Assembly (NCBI GenBank): GCA_900323505.1
Contig: OOIN01000036.1
Coordinates: 1 to 64,000 of the forward strand
From: Ustilago trichophora
Taxonomy: Eukaryota; Basidiomycota; Ustilaginomycetes; Ustilaginales; Ustilaginaceae
DNA: 64,000 bases
Direction of reading: 5' to 3'
The notes beneath the pieces were generated by a model. It saw nothing but the letters and a program-made list of their open reading frames with translations, was not told the origin of the DNA and did no database searches. The position numbers and the translations under genes are program-made. Below, one piece after another: positions 18,296 through 28,677 of this stretch (positions within the stretch are counted from its first letter, which is position 1; every line of letters starts with the position of its first letter).

Positions 18296-20746
18296 ATGTC
18301 GACCGCAGATGCCGGCCCGAGTCGGAGCGGCCTGTCCACCACCACGTCACAGCAGAGCTACATTGATTCAGCACCTCCTCAGCTTGCGTCACCTCAGATT
18401 GCCAATCGCATCAACCTTGTCACCTACGGCCAATCTACGATCAAGGCGCTCATCGATCCCAGCCTTCCTGTCCAGGATGTCATTCGACAGCTTTGCGCCA
18501 ACGCTCATCTGGGTGTGCAGGAGCCACCAGCTCTCTTTGCTCTCAGGGACGACGACAATGACGAGCTGATCGACGATGCAAACATGGCCAAAAAGATCGA
18601 GGCTGGTGCCAACTTCAAGCTCTGTTCATCACCGACGATCGAGGCCGTCGAAATGGTCGACAAGCTCGGCTCGCGCGACGATCGAGTCCTCAAGATGGCC
18701 ACATACACGCTGCAGAGGCTCATCCGCGAGCCTCCCTTCACCGACGAATTCATCGCAAGGCGAGGCGTCAAGGAGCTTCTCAACGTCATTCGCAACCACT
18801 CATCCGGCAACACTCTGGCCTATGCGCTCGCCAGCTGCCAGAATCTCATGGAAGGCTTTGACTATGGATGGGAGATCATCGACGCCACTCTGGTCGCCAA
18901 AGTTGTCAACCTGCTCGTCTCACAGGAGCGCATCAACGTCTGTCGACCCGCGACGGCCGTTCTTAAGAAGCTGGTCGTTTCCGGTCCCCAAGATTCGCCC
19001 AAGACGGGTCGTGTGGTCACTGACGGCAGCGGTGCCGCTACAACATCTGCTCCCGTCTACCGCTACGGCTTCGAGTTCATCTACGATGAAATCCAGCGCG
19101 AGAAGCTCTTCCTGCAGACCCTGGTCAACCGCATCGGCAGCTCAGACACCACACTCAAGCTATACAGTCTCAGCCTGATCAACAGCCTTTTGCGCAATGT
19201 CTCGGACGACCTGTTCGAGAGCTTTACCTCTGACCTTGAGAAGCTCAATGCTTCCAAAGCTGTAGCGTGGCTCATGGACTCGAACCGCGGCGACGAGCTG
19301 GCCTCGTCCATCCTTGAATACCAGAGCAATGTCATCAGAGCAGCCCACCGCAGGATGCGTACCGTTGTCACCCCTACAGATAAGCGCCACGTACATGCTT
19401 TGTCTTACATTTGGCTGCAGGCCAAAATTAGCGATGTTGTGGTGCCCAACACACAAAACCCAATCTCCCCGGACGACTCAAGATCTTCATTGGGTGCCAC
19501 CACCAGGTACAAATGGCGACGAATTGGCTTTGCTTCTGAGTCCGCGGCCAAAGAGTTTGGTCGCACGGGTTGGCTCGGTCTTTCATGCCTCGAATCATTT
19601 GTTCGCTCCGACCCAGACCTCTACTCGAGAATCATCCTCGAGCAGATCAATCGACCCGAAGAGCGACGCTGCATGTTTGCACGAGCCTCGATCGAAGTCA
19701 CCTCGATTCTTGCTGATCACTGGGACATTGAGTCGGGATCGTACACTACTTCGACATCGTACCTGCCATTCCTGCTTTCGTTCTCCAAGGTGCACCATCT
19801 GGCGCTACGATTCTTCTTGCGCATGTGGAACGAGTCAGGGGCCGCTGCTTCTGACTTCCCTCGTGTGTCGGCGCTGGTTCGTAGTCAGGTCAACGAGGCT
19901 TTGGGAAAGCAGGAAGAGACGAGTCGAACATGGTTTGACCTGGAGGACGCCTTCTTGCACTCGGAGTATCGCACTGTCCGTGACAGGCAGATGAAGGAGC
20001 TCGAAGTGGACGAAGATTACAACGCCAAGTCGTCGATTCGCAACCTGCGTGGAAGAATCTACAGGGAGAGCTACGAGTTTGTCCGTCAGCAGCGTATCCA
20101 GTGCTTGCTGGAAGGGGCATGGTTCCGCAACCCGTTGACGGCATCTGCCACAGCCTTCAGCAATGGAGCAAAACAACGCAGAGGATCAACAAGCACCGTC
20201 GAGACGGCGCTTCCAGCGATCAACACGAGCAACGGCGCTTCTGGCTCGAGCAAGCCATGGCGATTCTACCGACTGGCGCCCAACAAAAAGTTCCTCTACT
20301 ACTGCGACTCATCGGACCGCTTCCCCATTCGAGGAGGGTTGGATGATCTGCCAGAGCGAATCGATCTCAGCCTTGTGACGGATGTAGCGCACCATGGTGG
20401 AGCTGGAGACGCAAATGGCAAAGCTGCTACTGCTGCTGCTGCTGTTCAGGCGGGGGCGGGTGGTGAGCTAGTGATCAGCTTGCTCCAGTCACCCGATGCA
20501 TGTTTGGCAGAGATGCAGGCGCTCAACCCGAGTCAGTTCTCAGAATGGACGGATGGACTGAATATGCTGCGAGGCGAAGGTGGTGTGGTCAGCACACGCG
20601 AGACGGCCGACCTGATCCAGATGCTCACCGAAGTCGGCATCAAGGTCAAGTTGCTCGATCTGACAGGGGAGCAGATTGAGCTGCCCGCAGGCGTGCAGCC
20701 ACCTCCACTGCCATCGACTACCGAGTTCTTCTTTGCAGAATTGTAG
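18296..20746 (+). CDS. ELMO/CED-12 domain protein (816 aa)
   Basis: Role by family: ELMO proteins pair with DOCK-type exchange factors to activate Rac GTPases and steer actin-based polarity at the membrane. Seen: an N-terminal disordered head, a helical ARM-like region (~aa 95-330), the ELMO core with KWRRIGF ... EFGRTGWLGLSCLESF (~aa 405-440) and ILADHW, and a PH-like domain near aa 640-760 with KPWRFYRLAPNKKFLYYCDS. The C-terminal tail ends PPPLPSTTEFFFAEL, the position where animal ELMO carries its DOCK SH3-binding PxxP. Start: the frame is open from 17966, but that extension translates the 15-mer repeat and leader, so ATG 18296 (MSTADAG) is preferred. It is a single exon, convergent with the PHF5A-like gene. 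Confidence 0.9.
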   Translation: MSTADAGPSRSGLSTTTSQQSYIDSAPPQLASPQIANRINLVTYGQSTIKALIDPSLPVQDVIRQLCANAHLGVQEPPALFALRDDDNDELIDDANMAKKIEAGANFKLCSSPTIEAVEMVDKLGSRDDRVLKMATYTLQRLIREPPFTDEFIARRGVKELLNVIRNHSSGNTLAYALASCQNLMEGFDYGWEIIDATLVAKVVNLLVSQERINVCRPATAVLKKLVVSGPQDSPKTGRVVTDGSGAATTSAPVYRYGFEFIYDEIQREKLFLQTLVNRIGSSDTTLKLYSLSLINSLLRNVSDDLFESFTSDLEKLNASKAVAWLMDSNRGDELASSILEYQSNVIRAAHRRMRTVVTPTDKRHVHALSYIWLQAKISDVVVPNTQNPISPDDSRSSLGATTRYKWRRIGFASESAAKEFGRTGWLGLSCLESFVRSDPDLYSRIILEQINRPEERRCMFARASIEVTSILADHWDIESGSYTTSTSYLPFLLSFSKVHHLALRFFLRMWNESGAAASDFPRVSALVRSQVNEALGKQEETSRTWFDLEDAFLHSEYRTVRDRQMKELEVDEDYNAKSSIRNLRGRIYRESYEFVRQQRIQCLLEGAWFRNPLTASATAFSNGAKQRRGSTSTVETALPAINTSNGASGSSKPWRFYRLAPNKKFLYYCDSSDRFPIRGGLDDLPERIDLSLVTDVAHHGGAGDANGKAATAAAAVQAGAGGELVISLLQSPDACLAEMQALNPSQFSEWTDGLNMLRGEGGVVSTRETADLIQMLTEVGIKVKLLDLTGEQIELPAGVQPPPLPSTTEFFFAEL

Positions 20747-21152
20747 TGCCGGTCTCGGCCCTTCGGAGCCTCTCGCTCGCTATCCTCTGCGAGAGCATCA
20801 GATTGGATAGGTCGACTGAATCATGAATGCAAAATGTATACCTTGTCTAAGTTTGCGTAAAAGTTTCATGGTCGATGGCTGCTGTGAAGCTGGCACCTGA
20901 AGCTGATTTTGACTTGGAACTGAATGTGAGGCGAACATGCTGGATGGATGCATTGCGTCGATCGGTACAAGTACAAGTGGTATGGTATGATGTGTTTCTC
21001 GAAAACCCAAGTGATTGGATCAGGGAAAAGCAACTATCCTCTCTGGAACCTGAAGGAGAAAGAGGCGATGCCATAGACAAAGCGAAGAGATGAGTTAGCA
21101 TGCGAACACTAGGAGCGTTAGACTGCTTGGTGCTGTAGTCGAATTGAGCAAC
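20747..21152. other. Convergent intergenic region
   Basis: Shared 3' flank of the ELMO and PHF5A-like genes (406 bp). It should hold both terminators. No coding or RNA feature seen. Confidence 0.6.
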
Positions 21153-21741
21153 TCACTTTTGCTGCTGATTCCTCGCTTTGCGTAGATAAGCGAGATCTGT
21201 TCTGCTTGCACCGAGATTGACGACCTTGGGACATCCATCTCGATCCTTTTCCAGCCGTGTGCATTCAGCGCAGTAATAAGCGTCCGAGACGCCCTGGCCT
21301 CCGCAGATGATGCACTTGCCGCCTGAAGAGCCAAAATTGCACTCTTCGCAGATACGAACCAGCGTAGCGGGTCGAACGTATGAGTCGCAGATAGGGCTAA
21401 ATGCGGAATTTAAGGTGAGAGAGCGTGGAAGAACGTTGGGCGATATTGGAGGGGTCAAAATATAAAAAAAAAAGACTGGTCAGCATCATGACCAGGCCAT
21501 GATTATTTGGATCAGAGTTGTGGCGATGTACTTACCATTTACCGTCATCCTTCTCACATAGTCTTCCGATAGCGATGCCCGGAAGCTTGCGGCAGAGGAT
21601 CAAATCAGGATGGTGTCTATGTTGAGCGGAAGAGAAAGAAAGACAGAGTCAAGTGACTGTACGGGCGATTGAATCGGCCAATGGAGAAAGGAACAGAGCT
21701 GCTGCGCCATCTGAGGCTATCAAGGCTACTTACTTGGACAT
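21153..21741 (-). CDS. RDS3: PHF5A/Rds3-like SF3b splicing factor (110 aa, 3 exons)
   Basis: PHF5A/Rds3 is a small zinc-knot subunit of the U2 snRNP SF3b complex that helps hold the branch-point adenosine. Predicted exons: 21741-21734 (only 8 nt, ATGTCCAA), 21616-21536 and 21396-21153, with GTAAGT/GTAAGTAC donors. Together they give exactly 110 codons, the length of the human protein. Landmarks: [56 protein letters not shown] and EKDRDGCPK. Two Cys that are usual in the family appear changed: CEKDDGKC (usually CEKCDGKC) and VRPATL (VRPCTL in human). The first may be a zinc ligand. The gene is divergent from the Zn2Cys6 gene. Confidence 0.92.
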
Positions 21742-22220
21742 GTCTGTAAGGGGTGGTGTGACCGAATCGGACAGGGAGGTGTGGTGGAAGTCGTGGGAAG
21801 AGCACTTCTGAATAAGAGATGCGCAGCAAAGGCAACCCTGAGTGCGGGTGGCATTTCCGAGATCCGAATTCTTGTGGTTCCAAGCGTGGGTAGATAAGCT
21901 TTCCGCTCTGTGGTTTCTTGAGCTGGTTGCAGGTGAGACGACCTAGGCGACCTTGTCTGACAGTCTGGCAGCAGGCCAATCAGCGATGCAAGACTCGCAC
22001 CGCTTGGCCCCCTGAAGTTGAGGAGACAAGATGATGGTCATGGTGGGAATCCAGCGGCCGAGGCGCAAAAGCCGACAAATCTGACTGGATTGCCGGCGGA
22101 TTTCGGATTACATGTACAATTAGTACTTGACGCCCAAATCCCTGCATACCATTGTACTGTACGACTCTGTTTGTCTTGTACGGCATACTCGGCCATGTCA
22201 AACTGATCTTCCACTCTCCA
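21742..22220. promoter_or_regulatory. Divergent promoter region, PHF5A-like / Zn2Cys6 gene
   Basis: About 480 bp between two oppositely oriented start codons, so it must serve both. GC-rich with CGG-type triplets; no canonical TATA box picked out. Minus-strand open frames here are untranslated leader. Confidence 0.5.
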
Positions 22221-25200
22221 ATGAAGAACAGTCGTACTCACGTCGACGATGCCAACTCGCGGCACAGCCAAGGCCCGTCCAGCGCTGCTGCCAACACACC
22301 CGAGGCTCACAACCACGAATCGCCTTGCGACGATCCCAAGAGTTTCACACGCGGTACCGGCAAGCGAAATCGCGTTCACTTTGCCTGCACAGAATGCTAT
22401 CGTCGTAAGCAAAAGTGTAATCGCGAGACACCATGCCAACACTGTATCGCCCGCAAGATCCCAGAGCGATGCAAGACGTTCCAGCCTGGCGATGAGACCA
22501 ACGACGTGGCTTCCAGACTAAGCCGCCTAGAGAGGATACTCGAAGACTACCTCCCCAAGCTTGCACAGCAGGTCTCGCATCTTGCTTCAGCCACAACATC
22601 CACACTTCACCACTCTGACGCTTCGGCCGCTCACAACCAAACCACTGCAGCATCGGGCAGTCGTATCTCATCTTTTCGGTATGACCAACATGCTCGCAAC
22701 ACTTCATCGTCATCCAAGGCTGTATGGGCAGATGGTGGTCTCGCCAAATCGCCAGAGCAGATGCATGGCCGACCTACTCTTCCGGAAGATGACGATATCG
22801 ATGAACTCGAAACAGATGGTCGATACAGTCCTAAGACCGGCTTCTACAATGGTGGATCCATGGACATGCGTATCAGCTCCATCCTCGATGATCTTCCCGG
22901 CAGCTCCACCAAGTCGACTCCACTCAATCTTCCCATCCGAACCCTCGAAGGTCCTTCCGATCTCGATGTTGTCATGCCCGAGTACGGCTGTCCAACTGCA
23001 CCCACTCCCGATCTTCTCGGCGCCTTTAGCACGCGCGCACACTGCAGCGTCCTCATCGACCATTTCTTCAACGATATCAACTGGATGCGTCAGCCTCTGC
23101 CCCAGCAGAGCCTTCGCAAGTCCTTTGAAGCTTTCTGGAACTCGGGTCCCAAGATCAACGCCCAGAACATCAACATCTTTGCCCTCCTTTGCAACGTCTG
23201 CGCCATCGCTATGCTCTCTGTACAACACAAGCTCTTCCCCGAGGGTCCACGAGATCGACTAAAGGCTGCAAGGCGCTACCACTACGCAGGCCGTAGAGCT
23301 TTGCTCATGAGCTCCATCATGGGTCGCGAGGACGTTGACCAAATCGTAGCATGGCTCGCCTCTTGTCGTTTTCTTCTGCTTGACCGTCGCATCGGCGAAG
23401 CCTACACTTTAGGCTCTTCGGCCGTGCGCGCTGCTTTCAGTATCGGCCTTCATCGCGATGGAGTCAAGCTTGGTCTCCCACCTGCCGAGACCGAAGCACG
23501 TAGACGCGTCTGGGCTGCCGTCTACTTCCTCGACAGAGCACTCGCTCTCAACACTGGTCGTCCCGCTGTCATCGACGATCGAGTTTGCGATACACAGGTG
23601 CCTAGCGGTGTCATGGATGAGGACATCTTCCCAGCACCCAAGCATCCACCAAAAATGCCCCAGGGTGTCGACCCTCCCACCGCTTACAGCTACACGGTCA
23701 TTCGTCAGCGCATCGCTGAGCTCGAAGGTCGCATTCTCGCCACTTTTCAGAACCTCCACCATCCCGTCCATGTAAGCGACGTGCTCGCCCTCGACAAGAG
23801 TATGCGAGAGCTGCAAGACAATCTGCCCTTCTACTTCCGTGCTCGCCTCACCAAGCATGGAGTCGAGTGCGACAAGTCGCTAGACTCCACCTACGGCTTT
23901 CTCAACGTCCATCGCTTCCTTCTCCACACCGAGATCAACTCGGTCCGGATCGCGTTGCATCGTCCTTACCTTCTCAGATCAGGTGGACCCAACGGTGCCA
24001 AGTTCCTACCCTGTCGTGAAGCAAGTCTCAACGCTGCCTTGCACGATCTCGAGATGCGCAGCGACTTTGTTCAGAGTCTCAAGGAGTCCAAGGTGGATGG
24101 CGAGCCACAATTGCTGTATCGCGTGCAAATTGGCACGTACAAGTACTTCCATTCGCTCCTGGTAGTGGGCGTCGTGCTGCTCATGGACCCCAACGCCACC
24201 GATGCTCCCAAGCTCAAAGCACATCTCCAACACTACGTCAACAACTATCAGCGTCGACCTGCAAACCAGCGCGACGAGATGCGAGATCGCGAGGCCAACG
24301 TGATCGGTATCTTCCTTTCTAGGATCGAACAGGTCGAAAAGATGGCTGCGACTGCCAAAAATGTCACAACGATTGGCGGTGTTCCGAGTCGAGCTCCCAA
24401 ACGAGGCAGGTCTACAGATACAGGTCACCGCGGTGAGACCAACGAGCACGACACGAAGGCAAACAAGCGTAGTCGAGACGCTGCAGCAGAGCGAGGCGAT
24501 GAAAAGTCGGATGCCCGTCTGTTGCTAGGCCTCGGAGCTGACCGAAATGCCCAGGGTATAGACGTAGGCACGGAAGTCACCAGTGGCACAGCCGGTGCAA
24601 AGCCACGCCCAGCTCCGCAATCTTCGACTGTGTCAGAACCTTTGACTCGGTCTCCACGTCAGGACTCTTCTTCAGCGCCGCAGTCGGCGACCGAGGCCTT
24701 GCGCAAGTCGGGTCCCGGCTCAGCCTCTGCTTCGCGTCAAGGTTCCGGCGACTGGACGTACAACCCTCGTGGCTTGACCAGTGCTGTCGGGGCAAGCAAT
24801 TCGGGAAGCAGCTCCAACAGCCCATCCACCTCTTCACTCCCTGCTGTCCTTACTGGCGCCAACGCTGGAGGAGACTCGCACACCACTGCCTCATCTACAC
24901 CCACCATTGCAGCCGTGCCTAATGGAGGAGGTGAGGATGCACAACAATTCTTCGACGCATGGTACCAAGCCGAGTGGGCAGCAGCCACGATGCCGTCGTA
25001 CGATGCAGCGTACAACGGCGCAAGCAGCCTTGGCGGCGGCGCCGCCGGCGTGAGCCTGGGGTTAGACTCGCTTGGAAACCTCGGCGGGGTGTTTGGCTCG
25101 TCGGCCAGTGGTGCAGGCTCCAGTGGCAATCCGACGGGTCAAGGACTCGGTGGAGGCTTCAACGGGCTTGGTGGACTCTCTATTGGTGCCTTTGCACCGG

Positions 25201-25688
25201 GTACGCCTGGCGCAAGTGGAGCGAATGCAAGAAACATGGGTGGTGCCAGTGCAACAGGCCTCACGCCGAGCGCAGTCATGAGCGGATGGACTTCCCAAGC
25301 TGGTCCAATCTCTTCGGGCTATTCAACCGAGCAGGCATCCTCCTCCAACTCGCTGGCGGATCTCATTTCGAGCGCCCAGCCTATCAACAACAACGCCGAT
25401 AATTTATGGCAACAGCAGCAGCGTGGTCCAAGCTCCAACGTTATACAAGGCCAAACAGCGCGGATGAAAGCGAGCGATCCCATGGGTGCGCCCGACAGCG
25501 GGTCTTCGACTTCGTTTGGTCCTGCAAGCTACCTGAATCCAGGCGCAGCGACTTCGCAGCCGGGGAGCGCTCAGACACTGCTCGGATTTGACGGGCAAGG
25601 TCAGGAGTCATCGCTTCCCTCGGGCCCTGGGCAGCAGAACTTTGATCCTGCTTTCTGGCAGACGCTGATCGACAAGATTATCACATGA
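22221..25688 (+). CDS. Zn2Cys6 fungal transcription factor (1,155 aa)
   Basis: Nuclear regulator of the Gal4 class. The zinc cluster lies at ~aa 56-84: CTECYRRKQKC, NRETPC, QHC, then C after eight residues, giving six Cys. A short coiled-coil dimerisation segment follows (ASRLSRLERILEDYLP). The middle homology domain (fungal_trans) spans ~aa 275-480 with SSAVRAAFSIGLHRDG and RRRVWAAVYFLDRALALN. After aa ~720 the protein becomes Ser/Gly/Gln-rich and probably disordered, a likely activation region. Start: the frame opens at 22152, but the first plausible ATG is 22221 (MKNSRTHVDDA). No intron is needed. Target genes cannot be inferred from this neighbourhood. Confidence 0.92.
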   Translation: MKNSRTHVDDANSRHSQGPSSAAANTPEAHNHESPCDDPKSFTRGTGKRNRVHFACTECYRRKQKCNRETPCQHCIARKIPERCKTFQPGDETNDVASRLSRLERILEDYLPKLAQQVSHLASATTSTLHHSDASAAHNQTTAASGSRISSFRYDQHARNTSSSSKAVWADGGLAKSPEQMHGRPTLPEDDDIDELETDGRYSPKTGFYNGGSMDMRISSILDDLPGSSTKSTPLNLPIRTLEGPSDLDVVMPEYGCPTAPTPDLLGAFSTRAHCSVLIDHFFNDINWMRQPLPQQSLRKSFEAFWNSGPKINAQNINIFALLCNVCAIAMLSVQHKLFPEGPRDRLKAARRYHYAGRRALLMSSIMGREDVDQIVAWLASCRFLLLDRRIGEAYTLGSSAVRAAFSIGLHRDGVKLGLPPAETEARRRVWAAVYFLDRALALNTGRPAVIDDRVCDTQVPSGVMDEDIFPAPKHPPKMPQGVDPPTAYSYTVIRQRIAELEGRILATFQNLHHPVHVSDVLALDKSMRELQDNLPFYFRARLTKHGVECDKSLDSTYGFLNVHRFLLHTEINSVRIALHRPYLLRSGGPNGAKFLPCREASLNAALHDLEMRSDFVQSLKESKVDGEPQLLYRVQIGTYKYFHSLLVVGVVLLMDPNATDAPKLKAHLQHYVNNYQRRPANQRDEMRDREANVIGIFLSRIEQVEKMAATAKNVTTIGGVPSRAPKRGRSTDTGHRGETNEHDTKANKRSRDAAAERGDEKSDARLLLGLGADRNAQGIDVGTEVTSGTAGAKPRPAPQSSTVSEPLTRSPRQDSSSAPQSATEALRKSGPGSASASRQGSGDWTYNPRGLTSAVGASNSGSSSNSPSTSSLPAVLTGANAGGDSHTTASSTPTIAAVPNGGGEDAQQFFDAWYQAEWAAATMPSYDAAYNGASSLGGGAAGVSLGLDSLGNLGGVFGSSASGAGSSGNPTGQGLGGGFNGLGGLSIGAFAPGTPGASGANARNMGGASATGLTPSAVMSGWTSQAGPISSGYSTEQASSSNSLADLISSAQPINNNADNLWQQQQRGPSSNVIQGQTARMKASDPMGAPDSGSSTSFGPASYLNPGAATSQPGSAQTLLGFDGQGQESSLPSGPGQQNFDPAFWQTLIDKIIT

Positions 25689-27885
25689 AAAAGCTTTCTT
25701 CTGTTTAGTATCAGATTGTTTGTCTGTCGTTTGTCAGAATTTGATACCACTCTTGGGAGACGCACGCAGAACGAAACACTGGTCATTGACCCAAATGTTG
25801 CTCAACTGCAAACAATGTTGAGATTTACATTCCTGTCCCGAATGATGCCAACACAAGTTCAGAGTGAGAACCAACTCGCATCGATTAACGCTAAACTCTC
25901 TTCTTTTTAAGATGATATGCAGACATCGCCCTCGAAATAAAAGTTCATGTGATTGAACGACTTTGCTCCTCATCTCTAGTTGACACCCAAATCGGGTGAG
26001 ACCAAGCAAGGTCCACATTTGATCAAACCGAGTCGGCGTCAATATCCCTCAGTCTCAGCCTGGCCGACGAACTATTTGCTTGTCCACTTGCTCAGGGAGC
26101 AAGCTGCAAGGGCGAGTCGAGATGCAAATGCGAGAGAGCAGATGCTAGTTTGCCGAATGGATGACCGGAGCTGCCAGACCAAAGTGCTTGCCAATCTTGA
26201 GCACTAGGTACGCTTGTTGTGATGCATCCTTGGCGCTGCAACCGCGTCAGATGACAATCGGCTCTGCAAGCCAAAGCAAATCAAAGCAAAGCAAGCAAAG
26301 CAAGCAACGCAAATCAAAGCAAATCAAAGCAAATCAAAAGAAATCATGCCAAACCTGATGTACGAGCATCCTGACAATTCTGGTTTGGATGGGGAGGGGA
26401 TAGATGCAGCGATCCATCGGCCAAAAGAAAGGGGGCTTGCAGGGCGGCCTTGCAAAACAAGTGCAAAGTTAGTATACTCTAGCTCTGATGCGGGGACTGT
26501 GAGGAATAGCAGAGAGCATCGGCATCAGCTTTCATCTGTACACCTTGCATGCACAAGCAGTAGTACTGTATCCAGCGGAGAAAGGGTAGAGATGCACAAG
26601 CTTTGCACGGGCCCGCAGTGGTGTGGCGTGTAACTTACCGCGGCAACGTCTGTCCACATGCATGCCACGTGTAGGTAAGGTCAGCCGACTAACTGGACCC
26701 TTATGTAGCATCTTGACCAAAAGCAGCAGGACGGCTTCGCTCAGTCTGTCAGTCTATCCATGTGCCATATCTGGTCACAAACTCTTGGCTGCTTCTAGAA
26801 AAAAGGGGAGGTTCTAATTCACCAGAATCTGCAGCAGCTCAGGTTCTATTTAGAAGCGGAAGCTGAACCAAGCGAGTATGTTGTGTACGTGTATGTCGAT
26901 CGGAGTCTTGTTGATACCAATTCTTGGCGTTGGTTCGTCTGAGTTTTAATTTGACTTGGGAATTACTGTATTCTCTCTCTTTCATCTCCATCACGTAGCA
27001 GGTCTGTGTTCCAGCAGTGCAGTGATGGACAGCTCGTCTTTTCTTCTCGCTTCGGTACAAGCACGAGCAAGCTTGCTGTTGATCAGCTCTGGCAAACGAT
27101 AATTTGGCCGACCAAGACACAATGCCTCACGATTCAGCGTCTCATGACCCCACTGACCCTGTTCGCACGCCTAGCGGGTTTCCAAAACGACAGCCATAAA
27201 AGAGTGCCAAGACATGTTCGGATTGATGCTTTTTCCATTCGTAGTGCTTCCGTCGGTTGCCGTTTTTGAAGCTTGCTTTCCTTGTTCCGCCGCACCAGCA
27301 ATGTCACAACCGTGTCGTATCTCCTGGACTCCAATCATGTTTGGCACAGTCATTTCGACTTCTTTTCCTCTTGGCTCCCGCCACCTCAGGAATAGAAAGA
27401 ACCACTGGTTTTGCGCCGTTGGAGACTCCTGCCACACGTTGGTAGCCTCCCATCGCTGTGTGCATATATGTGGGGCGGGAGCGACCCCATGTTCGCCCCT
27501 CCGCTTTTGAAGTAACCCAGCTCTTTCTACTGTACATCTTGCGCGCAATCTCCTTACTTTCATCGAAAGCCACACTCGCTCTTGTCGCAAATCCCCCCTG
27601 GCAGATCTGCTGCAACCAGTCTTGTCTCGAGTAGTATCCAAACCTTTGGGGCAGACTATGACTTCCCAAGCTTGCTGCTTCTCCGGACTGTCGGCCGCTC
27701 AACATTGTCTTGGTGGCAACTTTAGCCAGACGAGCAGCGGCTATTGCGGTCAGGTGGCGACGGCGGCGGCAGCTCAGCAATGCTGGCAGTCATTGGGTTC
27801 GAATGCAACCGGATCGATGCAGTGCACTCCTGTGAAGACGGCGGCCTCCAACCGCGGTTTTGCTAGCAAGCCTTGGTCGCGGTTG
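25689..27885. other. Long intergenic region upstream of the secreted-protein gene
   Basis: About 2.2 kb with no credible gene. It includes an imperfect (AATCAAAGCA)-type simple repeat at ~26,272-26,345. The final ~260 bp keep an open frame continuous with the next gene (from 27622), but I treat it as leader. A TATA-like GCATATATG lies near 27,462. Confidence 0.55.
26272..26345 (+). repeat. Simple repeat, AAGCAAATC-type units
   Basis: Alternating AATCAAAGCA and AAGCAAGCAA units fill this stretch, which is purine-rich and of slippage type. No coding meaning. Confidence 0.75.
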
Positions 27886-28677
27886 ATGGCTCTAATCTTG
27901 ATGCTGTCCTGGACTGTTATGATTGCAGCTGCGCCGCAACCGGCCGTCAAAAGAGACGTTTCCCTCGGAGTGTACAAGGGCGCAGACAACTTTATGTACT
28001 ACAACGATGGTGTCAGGGTCAATTGGACCGAGCTGGGTCCTGCCCATGCTCAGGGGTACGCCGACATCCTCGAGGGCGTCTCGCTGGCGGATGGGGTTGA
28101 GAGCACCAGCAATGGTAAGCTGAAAAAGCGGTGGACGCTATTGACCTACAAAAGGGAAGGCGATGGCAACCCACACCAGAACTACAAATTTACGCAACGA
28201 ACGCCAACTTTTACTTGTGCCACTGGCGCCTGCAGCGTCTCCTACCAGTATTCAGTCACCACAACCTGGAGCGCCAACGTCGGAGGAGCTTGGTTTGCCA
28301 GCCTGGGCTTTTCCGTCTCAGAGAGCCGTAGCGACGGAGCCAGCTTTTCGTGCGGCAGTTCCAACAGCGGCAGAACCTGTGTCTGGTACCAGACCGACCT
28401 GACCGCCTACACGGCCAGAGAGTACCAATCCCACTGTCCCAACAATGGATCTCCCTGCGGACCAGCCGTGTACAGTCGTAACCTGATCATGTACTCGCCC
28501 AACAACCGACAGTGTGGTCTCACCTGGCACTGTCGCGAGGGCAACGATTGCGCCTATGAAAACGCCGAGTACTACATCAAATGCGGACCCGCCGGTGCCG
28601 AAGGATGCGACTGGCGAAGCCCTTACCCAGATGGGTGGGGAGGTTGGCAATACTGGCAGCTTCCAGGTGGTTGCTGA
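27886..28677 (+). CDS. Small secreted cysteine-rich protein (263 aa), unknown function
   Basis: From ATG 27886 the first 18 residues (MALILMLSWTVMIAAAPQ) form a signal peptide with an AAA|PQ-type cleavage site. Then come VKRD, a Kex2-like KR site, and a second dibasic LKKR at ~aa 83. The mature part is rich in aromatic residues, Ser, Gly and Cys (FTCATGACSV, FSCGSSNSGRTC, HCPNNGSPC, WHCREGNDC, KCGPAGAEGC, with a Cys-terminal end), suggesting a disulfide-stabilised beta-rich fold. No known family was recognised. The longer frame from 27622 would bury the signal peptide, so the downstream start is chosen. In a plant-associated smut such a protein is an effector candidate, but this is inference. 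Confidence 0.75.
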   Translation: MALILMLSWTVMIAAAPQPAVKRDVSLGVYKGADNFMYYNDGVRVNWTELGPAHAQGYADILEGVSLADGVESTSNGKLKKRWTLLTYKREGDGNPHQNYKFTQRTPTFTCATGACSVSYQYSVTTTWSANVGGAWFASLGFSVSESRSDGASFSCGSSNSGRTCVWYQTDLTAYTAREYQSHCPNNGSPCGPAVYSRNLIMYSPNNRQCGLTWHCREGNDCAYENAEYYIKCGPAGAEGCDWRSPYPDGWGGWQYWQLPGGC

